Positions 41,549-49,890 of a DNA stretch of 64,000 bases are shown piece by piece. The position numbers and the translations under genes were made by a program. The stretch is from Aurantiochytrium sp. KH105 (taxonomy: Eukaryota; Sar; Bigyra; Thraustochytrida; Thraustochytriidae). The notes below the pieces were generated by a model. It saw only the letters and a program-made list of their open reading frames with translations. It was not told where the DNA came from and made no database searches. Position 1 is the stretch's first letter. Every line of letters starts with the position of its first letter. The stretch lies in assembly GCA_003116975.1 (NCBI GenBank), contig BGKB01000002.1, positions 186,001 through 250,000 of the forward strand, written 5' to 3'.

Positions 41549-42724
41549 CTAGGCGAGGGTATTTGCAATGTCGATGACAAATCGGTAGCGCACGTCAGCG
41601 TTGTGGACGCGTTCAAAAGCCTCGTCGACGTAGTCCGCAGAAATGATTTCGATCTCGGGAGTGACGCCGTGCTTGCCGCAGAAATCAAGCATCGTCTGGG
41701 TCTCGGCGATGCCTCCAATGGGGCTTCCAGCGATGGTCTTGCGGCCCATGATAATGGAAAAGACGGAGAGATCGAGCGGTTCCGGCGAAAGACCCACCAT
41801 GATGAGCTTGCCGTCGTACTTGAGCAAACGCAAGTACGATGTCAGATCGTGCTTGGCGGAGATGGTGTCAAGAATGAAGTCAATGGAACCAGCTGCAGAT
41901 TTCATGGCCCCTGCATCTTTCACATCGACATAGTCATGAGCGCCGAGCTTGAGCGCATCGTCGCGTTTGGCAGTGCCACGAGATAGAACAGTGACCTTGG
42001 CGCCCATAGCGATCGCGAACTTGACGCTCATGTGGCCAAGACCACCGAGCCCAGCGACGGCAAAGTGCTGGCCTTTCTTGAGACCGTAATGGTAAAGTGG
42101 CGAGAACGTGGTGATGCCGCAGCACAGCAAGGGCGCCGCCTTGTCGAGAGGCAGGCTCTTCGGAATCGAGAGCACAAAGTCTTGGTCCACAACGATACCT
42201 GTCGAGTATCCACCGTACGTCTTGGCACCCTTGTCCGGATGATGATCGTACTTGAGACGGCTGCCATAGGTGGCGACGAATCCATTCATGCATAGCTGCT
42301 CGTCGCCGTGCTTGCAGCATTCGCACGTTCGACAAGAGTCGACCAGGCAGCCGACGCCCACGCGATCGCCGACCTTGAACTTTTTCACCTCGGGCCCAAC
42401 GGCGCGCACGATTCCGGCAATTTCATGTCCAGGACAGACTTCATAATCGGTAGGGCCCCACTCGCTCCGTTTGGTGTGAATGTCACTGGAGCAGATGCCG
42501 GCGTACTTGATGTCAATGTCCACATCCTTGGGGCCAAGGGCGCGGCGCTCAAACTCTTTGACGTAAAAGTCATCATCTGGGGCATCCGCAAAGAGGCCCT
42601 TGCACGTGCGGGGCCCACCTCCGGCGCTCGAGGTCATCGCCCCCTGCCCCGTTTCCTGCTGCCTGTCAGCTTGGCCATCCTTCTCGGCTCGCTTGGACGC
42701 CTTTTTGCTCAGCCGTGATCCCAT
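41549..42724 (-). CDS. CAD/AdhC-type alcohol dehydrogenase, array member 3, with N-myristoylation-type extension
   Basis: 391 residues. The enzyme domain begins at about residue 40 (CKGLFADAPDD) and has all zinc ligands: GICSSDIH, PGHE, LLCCG, and the four-Cys CRTCECCKHGDEQLC. The Rossmann motif is GLGGLGH. The N-terminal extension starts MGSRLSKKASKR: Gly2, Ser6 and Lys7-8 match the consensus for co-translational N-myristoylation plus a basic patch, predicting membrane attachment. The extension is otherwise Gln/Ala/Gly-rich. ATG 42724 is the first Met of the frame. Closest to member 5 in the enzyme domain by eye (EPLDLSVFSIIMGRKTIAGS against EPLDLVVFTIIMGRKTIAGS). Confidence 0.92.
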   Translation of the reverse strand: MGSRLSKKASKRAEKDGQADRQQETGQGAMTSSAGGGPRTCKGLFADAPDDDFYVKEFERRALGPKDVDIDIKYAGICSSDIHTKRSEWGPTDYEVCPGHEIAGIVRAVGPEVKKFKVGDRVGVGCLVDSCRTCECCKHGDEQLCMNGFVATYGSRLKYDHHPDKGAKTYGGYSTGIVVDQDFVLSIPKSLPLDKAAPLLCCGITTFSPLYHYGLKKGQHFAVAGLGGLGHMSVKFAIAMGAKVTVLSRGTAKRDDALKLGAHDYVDVKDAGAMKSAAGSIDFILDTISAKHDLTSYLRLLKYDGKLIMVGLSPEPLDLSVFSIIMGRKTIAGSPIGGIAETQTMLDFCGKHGVTPEIEIISADYVDEAFERVHNADVRYRFVIDIANTLA

Positions 42725-43476
42725 CTTTGGAGCGCACGACCAAGGACACCCTCGGGAAGTACCTCTATACCAGCAGCAATTTGTCTTGTTTGGGGACTGC
42801 TTGCCTCAATCTATAGCTAGCTAGCTAGCGTCGATCCACCATTCCGACATTCGGACCCCGCCGCCTCATGCTTATTCGATAACGCCGCGCGCGAAAGTCG
42901 TGCGCGCCTTCCTCGCCGCACGTCTTCCTCGCATCGCCCTCGCGTCGGCCTGACTCGGGGGGCAAGTAGTATTTGTACAAAGGGAAGTCTTCGAAGTCTT
43001 CGTGCACGACAGTCTGCCTCACCCTCGCCGGGATGACGGGGCCAATTCGGCTGCCAGGTATTCTGTACCATCACTGCACCGCCGCACGACAATCGGGCTT
43101 CCGAGCGGGCACGCGACCATCGCTCGCTCACTGACATGCGGTCGATTGTCGATCAAGGAAGGGCGGCGCTCGCGCCTCGACTCTAAGTTGGACGACGGCA
43201 CAATTGGCACGACCGTCGTACGCGCGGTATACAGTGCAATGAAGGTGCGCGTCATGTCTGCAGCTGCAGCTGCAGACAGCGAGCGCGAGCGACAGCAACT
43301 TGTTGTCTGTGGCGTAAAAGGAAAAGCTGGAGATTTTCGGCAAGGCTGAAAAGGATGGGCAAGAGCGAAAACGGAACGTGAGGCCAACACCATTGAAGGA
43401 AAATATCTGCTTGCTTAGCAATGAACCCTCTTCTGCGAGGTAGCGAGGTAGCGAGGGCGTATGTACGAATTCTAGC
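42725..43476. other. Intergenic between ADH 3 and ADH 4
   Basis: 750 bases with no convincing gene. A GCTAGCTAGCTAGC run lies near 42816 and a CTGCAGCTGCAGCTGCAG repeat near 43258. Confidence 0.55.
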
Positions 43477-44634
43477 CTACTTGAGCGTCTTCTCGACATC
43501 AATCACGAAGCGGTAGTGCACGTCGGCATTGTGAACGCGATCGTAGGCTTCGTCCACATAGTCTGCGGAAACGAGCTCGATCTCGGGGTGAATGTCGTGC
43601 TCGGCGCAAAAGTCAAGCATCTCCTGGGTCTCGGCAATACCGCCAATGAGGCTTCCCGCGACCGTCTTGCGGCCGAGAACGAGCGAAAAGACACCAACGT
43701 CGAGGAGTTCTGGGGAAAGGCCAACGACGATGAGCTTGCCATCGAGCTTGAGCAGGCTCAGATAGGCGTTGAGATCGTGCTTGGCCGAGATGGTATCGAG
43801 GATGAAATCGATCGATCCGGCGGCCGACTTCATGGCTTCCGGATCCTTGACGTCGACAAAATCGTGCGCGCCAAGGTTGAGTGCATCTTCGCGTTTGGAT
43901 GTACCTCGCGAAAGCACGGTGACCTTGGCTCCCATGGCAACGCCAAACTTGAGAGCCATATGACCGAGACCGCCAAGGCCTGCGACAGCAAAGTGCTGAC
44001 CCTTTTGCAGTCCGAAGTGACGCAAGGGGGAAAAGGTTGTCACTCCACAGCAGAGCAACGGCGCTGCCTTGTCAAGGTCGATGGCATCCGGGATGCGGAG
44101 CACAAAGGCTTCGTCAACGACGATACCCGTCGAGTAGCCTCCGTACGTCTTGTTGCCCTTTTCCGGGTGATGATCGTACTTGTAGTAGCCATTGTATGTC
44201 GGGACCATGCCCTGCTGACAAAATTGCTCTTCGCCGACCTTGCAGCAATCGCAGGCGCGGCAAGAGTCCACCATGCAACCCACGCCAACGCGGTCGCCAA
44301 CCTTGAACTTGGTCACCTCAGCGCCAACAGCACGAACGATGCCGGCGATCTCGTGGCCAGGGCAGACTTCAAAGTCAGTAGGAACCCATTCGCCTCGCTT
44401 CGTGTGAATGTCGCTTGAGCAAATGCCAGAGAACTTAATGTCAATGTCGACGTCCTTGGGGGCCACCGCGCGGCGTTCGAACTCCTTGACATAAAAGTTG
44501 TCATCCGGCGCGTCGGCAAAGAGGCCCTTGACCATGCGGCTCATGTTGCTGCTCTTCTCGTTGCGTTCCTGACGATGCTGTTGCTGCTGCTGCTGCTGCG
44601 AACGCGATGCGGATTTGCTCGCTCGACTCCCCAT
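43477..44634 (-). CDS. CAD/AdhC-type alcohol dehydrogenase, array member 4, with N-myristoylation-type extension
   Basis: 385 residues from ATG 44634. The N-terminus MGSRASKSASRS again fits an N-myristoylation signal (Gly2, Ser6, Lys7). It is followed by seven glutamines encoded by a CTG/CAG microsatellite, then an internal MSRMVKGLF at about residue 31 that aligns with the starts of other members. Zinc ligands are all present: GICSSDIH, PGHE, LLCCG and CRACDCCKVGEEQFC. The Rossmann motif is GLGGLGH. The frame is open further upstream to 45144, but that sequence does not look like protein. Two forms could be made if the internal Met is also used. Reaction as for the family. Confidence 0.91.
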   Translation of the reverse strand: MGSRASKSASRSQQQQQQQHRQERNEKSSNMSRMVKGLFADAPDDNFYVKEFERRAVAPKDVDIDIKFSGICSSDIHTKRGEWVPTDFEVCPGHEIAGIVRAVGAEVTKFKVGDRVGVGCMVDSCRACDCCKVGEEQFCQQGMVPTYNGYYKYDHHPEKGNKTYGGYSTGIVVDEAFVLRIPDAIDLDKAAPLLCCGVTTFSPLRHFGLQKGQHFAVAGLGGLGHMALKFGVAMGAKVTVLSRGTSKREDALNLGAHDFVDVKDPEAMKSAAGSIDFILDTISAKHDLNAYLSLLKLDGKLIVVGLSPELLDVGVFSLVLGRKTVAGSLIGGIAETQEMLDFCAEHDIHPEIELVSADYVDEAYDRVHNADVHYRFVIDVEKTLK

Positions 44635-45366
44635 TTGATCTTCTTCAACGTTTTGCCTGGAGCTCTTTCTTGCCCGCTCCGTGTTCCGCGCGCGCTCTGC
44701 TGCACGACATCGCGCATCCCCTTCGACAACGCGTGGCACCGTGACGCGGCTTTCTGACGCAAAATGCACGACATTCCACAGGAAGACCACTCGCGCTGAG
44801 ATCAAGCTGTGCCCTCGTCGATGACTCCTCGTTAGACGCACGACAACGTGCAAGTGAAAGTATGATGCGCAGCACTGTGAGCCAGGGGGAAAGACTTTCT
44901 TTCTCTTTCTCTCTCTTCCGGCACGACTTGAGGCAGAGGTATGTCTTTTCTCCGCGAAAATAAGTTGGGAATTCAACGCCAAGGAAAAACAAAGTCGAGC
45001 CTTCTCGGGGCTGGCGGCAATTAAGCTCGTTGAGCGAGCATCGGCAAGGAAGCAGGAGACTATCTCGCAAGGAAATCGGAGACTGTCTGGAAGCCTCGGG
45101 GGAAAGAAAAGGGAAAAGATTATTCTGCCAGGAGGGCTGTTCAACTCTGGTAAGCCTCGGGTTGATTAAAGAAGATTCATCACATTTGTCAAACGCTTCC
45201 TCCTTTGTTACTACTTCCTCAAGTGAGTCATCGAGATGCTTCGCGATTCACAGTTCAGAGAATAAGACAGGCGCAAGACGAGGAATCTTCATTTCGCGCT
45301 TGCATGAAGGTAAGTTAGAGATGACGATGAGAATAGGATAAAATGTCTATTGTATAGTTTTCTTCT
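44635..45366. other. Intergenic between ADH 4 and ADH 5
   Basis: Promoter and 5' UTR of ADH 4, and 3' UTR of ADH 5. No separate gene seen. Confidence 0.55.
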
Positions 45367-46434
45367 TTACTTGAGCGTATTGGCAATGTCGATGACGAAG
45401 CGATAGCGCACGTCAGCGCTGTGGACGCGCTCGTAAGCCTCATCGACGTAGTCAGCGGAGATGACCTCAATCTCGGGAGCGACGCCATGCTCACCGCAAA
45501 AGTCGAGCATCTTCTGGGTCTCGGCAATGCCACCGATGGGGCTTCCTGCAATAGTCTTGCGACCCATGATAATCGTAAAGACGACGAGGTCGAGAGGTTC
45601 CGGGGAGGCACCCACCATGATGAGTTTGCCGTCATAGCGGAGGAGGCTCAAGTAGGAGGTGAGATCATGCTTGGCGGAGATGGTGTCGAGGATGAAATCG
45701 ATTGAGGCGGCGGCGGCCTTCATGGCCTCCGGATCCTTGACGTCGACGTAGTCATGTGCACCGAGCTTGAACGCATCATCGCGCTTGGCGGTACCACGGG
45801 AGAGGACGGTGACTTTGGCACCAATCGCAAGAGCGAACTTGACACTCATGTGGCCGAGGCCACCAAGGCCGGCGACGGCAAAGTGCTGACCCTTCTTAAG
45901 GCCATAGTGGTACAGGGGCGAAAAGGTGGTGATGCCGCAGCACAGAAGGGGTGCAGCCTTGTCGAGCTCGATGCTGTCCGGAATGGTGACCACAAAGGCT
46001 TCGTCGACGACAATGCCGGTAGAGTAGCCACCGTAGGTCTTGGCGCCCTTGTCCGGATGATGATCGTACCTGAGACGGTCGTTGTAAGTTTGCACCATGC
46101 CGTTCTGGCAGAGCTGTTCGTCGCCGTTCTTGCAGCACTCGCAGGTGCGGCAAGAGTCGACCATGCATCCCACGCCGACGCGGTCACCAACCTTAAACTT
46201 GGTCACTTCCGAGCCGACGGCGCGCACAATGCCGGCGATCTCGTGTCCAGGGCAGACCTCATAGTCGGTGGGGCCCCACTCGCTTTTTTTCACGTGCAGG
46301 TCGCTGGAGCAGATGCCTGCAAACTTGATGTCAATGTCCACATCCTTGGGGGCCACGGCGCGGCGCTCAAAGTCCTTGACGTAGAACTTGTCGTCCGGCG
46401 AGTCGGCAAAGAGTCCCTTGCAGGTACGGCTCAT
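45367..46434 (-). CDS. Zinc-dependent CAD/AdhC-type alcohol dehydrogenase, array member 5
   Basis: 355 residues, starting MSRTCKGLFADSPDD with no membrane-anchor extension. Catalytic zinc ligands lie in GICSSDLH, PGHE and LLCCG; structural zinc Cys in CRTCECCKNGDEQLC; Rossmann motif GLGGLGH with an SRGTAKRDD segment suggesting NADP(H). The C-terminus ends DIANTLK, shared with members 3 and 6. It looks fully functional. A short-form cytosolic enzyme is inferred from the absence of any leader. Confidence 0.93.
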   Translation of the reverse strand: MSRTCKGLFADSPDDKFYVKDFERRAVAPKDVDIDIKFAGICSSDLHVKKSEWGPTDYEVCPGHEIAGIVRAVGSEVTKFKVGDRVGVGCMVDSCRTCECCKNGDEQLCQNGMVQTYNDRLRYDHHPDKGAKTYGGYSTGIVVDEAFVVTIPDSIELDKAAPLLCCGITTFSPLYHYGLKKGQHFAVAGLGGLGHMSVKFALAIGAKVTVLSRGTAKRDDAFKLGAHDYVDVKDPEAMKAAAASIDFILDTISAKHDLTSYLSLLRYDGKLIMVGASPEPLDLVVFTIIMGRKTIAGSPIGGIAETQKMLDFCGEHGVAPEIEVISADYVDEAYERVHSADVRYRFVIDIANTLK

Positions 46435-47863
46435 TTTCCTTGCTTGCTAGCTTGCTTGCTTGTATGCTTCTCAACTTGTGTCTTTGCGTGCTAAAATCTT
46501 GCGCTTCCTCGAGTTTTGGTTTTGCTGCATCCCCCTCGCCTCGCCTCGCCTCGCCGATCCCATCTCTCACTGTAACCCCCCCCACCCCCAATGCGTCCAT
46601 CCTGTCCCCGAATCCCCGCTTCCACGAGCCAGCCGCAAGAAGCTTCTCATTCTGTCGTCCGCCGACCTGAGCCGACTCACCCAGGCTGAAGCGTCTGCGC
46701 CGCAGCTGGCTGCTGCTGCGTGCATTCCATCGCGCCAGGACTCCGAGGCTTCCTCGCGCCTGAGCCACTGCCCCGAGTCAGTCCATCGCGGTGCCGGGAG
46801 CCGCCGCCTTTTGGAATCCCCGTGTACGACAGTCGCGCACGCTCGCCGGCACGTCGACGCCTCTCCCTTCGGACCTCTCTCTCCGTCAGCACCACCAGCA
46901 GCACCAGCAGCTCGCTCTTCACGGCCGCCTCCACAAGCATCGGCATGATCATCATCGTCGGCGTCATCGTCATCGGCATCTTCATCTTCATCACCGTGAC
47001 CATGAACGTCATCATCTTGGCCATCGCCGTCTTCGTCAGCAGTGTGAGGAAAGAGCTGTGCCCGGCCGTGCCGCGCCCAGTGACCGCGCTCGCAGGTCGC
47101 TCGGAACGCCAGTCCTCGAACGACACAAGCGCTCGAGACTACCTTGCGCCGGGAACACCGAGTCTGCTTCCGCCATGCACGCCGTGCACGCTATGCGCGC
47201 CGTGTTCACGCCATGCACGACAGAGAACCGCTCGCGCCTCGTGCTTGCTGACGCTCGCAGTCGGCGCCAGCTGAGAGCGCCATTGCTGACGCACTTTACC
47301 TACTTTGGTACTATCAATGCCTGACTGGAGGGGCCAGCGCTGGGACGCAGGAGATGGGACGCGCAGCGGGAGACTCGGCACGGAGCGCGTTGTCGTTGGG
47401 AGGATGGCGCGTCGTGCGGTGCAGCGCGTGGCGGAGGGACCATGTGGAGGAGAAGGCGGAGGCAAGTATACGGGGGGGGGGGGGCTGGAGAAGCTTTTTT
47501 AGGAGCGCTTGACTGGACATTGGCCGCCGGCAAGCTGCTGTCGTGCCAGTCTCCTTCTTGGCGAGATCTCACAGGCTATGAAGAGGACCAAGGTTGTGTG
47601 TGTAGATTGGGTGGGCAAGCATGACAAGCTGCAGATGGGCAGTCGTTTGGTCGTTGGTGAACGAGTTGAAAAAATCCATGGCCACCCACCGGGGCGAGGC
47701 ACGAAGCTAAAACATACTCTTGGTGGGGTGCTGTGACAAACTCATGCATTGTGCACTAGTTTCATGAAAGTCAGCCGAATTTAAAAGAAAAGAAAATGCC
47801 CAAGTAAAAATTGCCCAAGTAAAGATTATCTTGACTTTTTCCGGAACAGGGGTTGCTTCTCAA
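46435..47863. other. Intergenic between ADH 5 and ADH 6, with a low-complexity stretch
   Basis: About 1.4 kb. The plus strand around 46945-47040 encodes a run of Ile/Val/Phe with nearly every codon ending in C or G, which could be one transmembrane helix of an unrecognised small gene; the same bases read on the minus strand as Asp/His-rich low complexity. There is no ATG-led frame I trust. A G13 run occurs at 47472-47484. The right end is the 3' UTR of ADH 6. Confidence 0.45.
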
Positions 47864-48934
47864 TTACTTCGTAAGGGTATTGGCGATGTCGATGACAAAG
47901 CGGTAACGAACGTCCGCGCTGAGCACTCGCTCATAGGCCTCGTCGACGTAATCTGCAGAGATGACCTCGACTTCGGGGTACACATTGTGCTCACCGCAAA
48001 AGTCGAGCATCTTCTGTGTCTCGGGAAGACCACCGATAAGGCTGCCTGCGACGGTCTTGCGGCCCATGATCACGTTGAAGACAACGAGATCGAGCGGCTG
48101 CGGCGAGGCGCCTACCATGATTAGCTTGCCGTCGAGCGTGAGAAGACCAAGGTATGAGCCGAGATCGTGCTTGGCCGAGATGGTGTCGAGAATAAAGTCA
48201 AAGGTGTCGGCAGCCTTCTTCATATCCTCCTCATTCGTGACGTCGACGTAGTCGTGAGCTCCGAGCTTGAGCGCGTCCTCTTTCTTGCTCGTTCCCCGCG
48301 AGAGCACGGTGACCTTGGCCCCGATAGCAAGGGCGAACTTGACGCCCATATGGCCGAGGCCGCCAAGACCGGCGACGGCAAAGTTCTGGCCCTTCTTGAG
48401 GCCATAGTGGTAAAGAGGAGAAAAGGTGGTGATGCCACAGCACAGGAGAGGCGCAGCCTTGTCAAGGTCGAGGCTGTCGGGAATGGAAAGCACAAAGGCT
48501 TCGTCGACGACAATGCCGGTGGAGTAGCCGCCAAAAGTCTTGGCGCCCTTGTCCGGGTGGTGATCGTACTTGTAGTGAGAGTCAAAGGTAAGCACGCCGC
48601 CATTCTTGCAGTACTGCTCATCGCCATTCTTGCAGCAGGCGCAAGTGCGGCAAGAGTCCACGAGACAGCCAACGCCAACGCGATCGCCGACCTTGTATTT
48701 GGTCACCTCCGAGCCGACAGCGCGCACAACGCCGGCAATTTCGTGTCCGGGGCACAGCGGGTAGTCGGTGGCACCCCAGTCGCTCTTCTTGTGATGGATG
48801 TCGCTGGCGCAAATGCCAGCGAACTTGATGTCGATGTCCACATCCTTGGCGCTCACAGCACGGCGCTCAAAGTTCTTGATGTAGAACTTGCCATCCGGCT
48901 TGTCCGCGAAGATGCCCTTCACTGTGCGGCTCAT
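47864..48934 (-). CDS. Zinc-dependent CAD/AdhC-type alcohol dehydrogenase, array member 6
   Basis: 356 residues from ATG 48934 (MSRTVKGIFADKPDG). Catalytic zinc ligands are in GICASDIH, PGHE and LLCCG; structural zinc Cys in CRTCACCKNGDEQYC; Rossmann motif GLGGLGH and SRGTSKKEDA. It differs from other members in GGLPETQ where others have GGIAETQ. The frame extends upstream to 49165, but the added sequence lacks protein character and the MSRT start matches members 1 and 5. It is the first gene of the array in transcription order and is divergent from the editing-domain gene at 49891. Confidence 0.92.
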   Translation of the reverse strand: MSRTVKGIFADKPDGKFYIKNFERRAVSAKDVDIDIKFAGICASDIHHKKSDWGATDYPLCPGHEIAGVVRAVGSEVTKYKVGDRVGVGCLVDSCRTCACCKNGDEQYCKNGGVLTFDSHYKYDHHPDKGAKTFGGYSTGIVVDEAFVLSIPDSLDLDKAAPLLCCGITTFSPLYHYGLKKGQNFAVAGLGGLGHMGVKFALAIGAKVTVLSRGTSKKEDALKLGAHDYVDVTNEEDMKKAADTFDFILDTISAKHDLGSYLGLLTLDGKLIMVGASPQPLDLVVFNVIMGRKTVAGSLIGGLPETQKMLDFCGEHNVYPEVEVISADYVDEAYERVLSADVRYRFVIDIANTLTK

Positions 48935-49890
48935 GATTCTTGTGCTAGGTGCTTGGCTTGGATTGCGTTCACGTCTTCTTGTCGTGTGGAGTTTCGAGTT
49001 TGCTTTGCTCTTGGCTTTGCAAATCTCTCGATTGCTCTCTGTGACTCCTGCTCCTGCGCACGCTTGCTCTTCTGACGTGAATGAACGTCCTTGTCGTTCA
49101 TCAGCATGGCAATCAGCTGGACCAAGCTTTATGGCATCCGCGATGAGAGTGATTGACTCAGTCATCGTGCACGACTGAGTTTATCGTCCTGTACCCGTCG
49201 GGTGTGGGTCACACTATCTACTATGCAGTCACTGGCGCGACAGTATGCTGTCGTGCGGTTCGCATCACTGAACGGGGTTCTGTCGTCCAGCTACGAATCA
49301 AGCCAGCGAGACTTGGAAAGCACCACGAGCCAGCCAGCCTCTATTGCCACACCCCGACCTCCAACCCGCTGAAGCGTTCGCAGCCGTTCGCTCGTCTGAA
49401 ACAACGATGGAAATCTGCTGCTTCTTCTGCTGCTATTCCCGTGCTGCTGTGCTCCCGCTTCGCGGCTGCTCTGCGGTTGCGGACTCTGAGTCCAAATGTC
49501 TGAAGAGGTCCAGTCACTCGGACTCCGGACTGTGCGAAATAAACAACGCAGAATATTCTCGAGGAGATAGCTGGCGTGGTCCAAGCGAATATCCTCGAGG
49601 AAACCTCAAAATCCTCGGCCTAGGACCATGGAAATCCTCGGTTTAATCCCGAGGATATCCGCGCTAACAAAGGCGGCGCGCGGCCTGACTCGTGGCGGCG
49701 GAGACAGCGACGTTGTGCGGCCAGGAGCAGGAGCTGCGGAGAACACGCAGATCCGGAGTGCTACTTCTCTCTCTCGCGCGGGTCGCTCTGCCCGGTGCCT
49801 GGTTGCTCGCTCGCTTCCTCGGCCCCCTTTCTTGCGCTCGCTCGCCGGCCGAGGTGCTCGCGCGCCAAGAAGAAGAAGAAGAAGCTGGAA
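48935..49890. promoter_or_regulatory. Divergent promoter region with clustered TCCTCG motifs and a hairpin
   Basis: 956 bases between ADH 6 (minus) and the editing-domain gene (plus). Between 49554 and 49656 the motif TCCTCG or a close variant occurs about five times, twice inside the palindromic core CTCGAG. A perfect hairpin with an 8-bp stem (ATCCTCGG/CCGAGGAT) and 7-base loop lies at 49634-49656. This may be a regulatory cluster in the promoter or 5' UTR. Confidence 0.45.

Noticed and set aside
37367-48934. Idea that the ADH array is recent bacterial transfer
   Set aside because: Base composition and codon use match neighbouring host genes, gene spacing is eukaryotic, and two copies have eukaryote-type myristoylation signals. 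An older transfer cannot be excluded from this window.
49795-49890. Upstream in-frame start for the editing-domain protein
   Set aside because: It would add a Cys/Arg leader and six lysines with no similarity to the family. ATG 49891 gives a clean start, though the longer form is not excluded.
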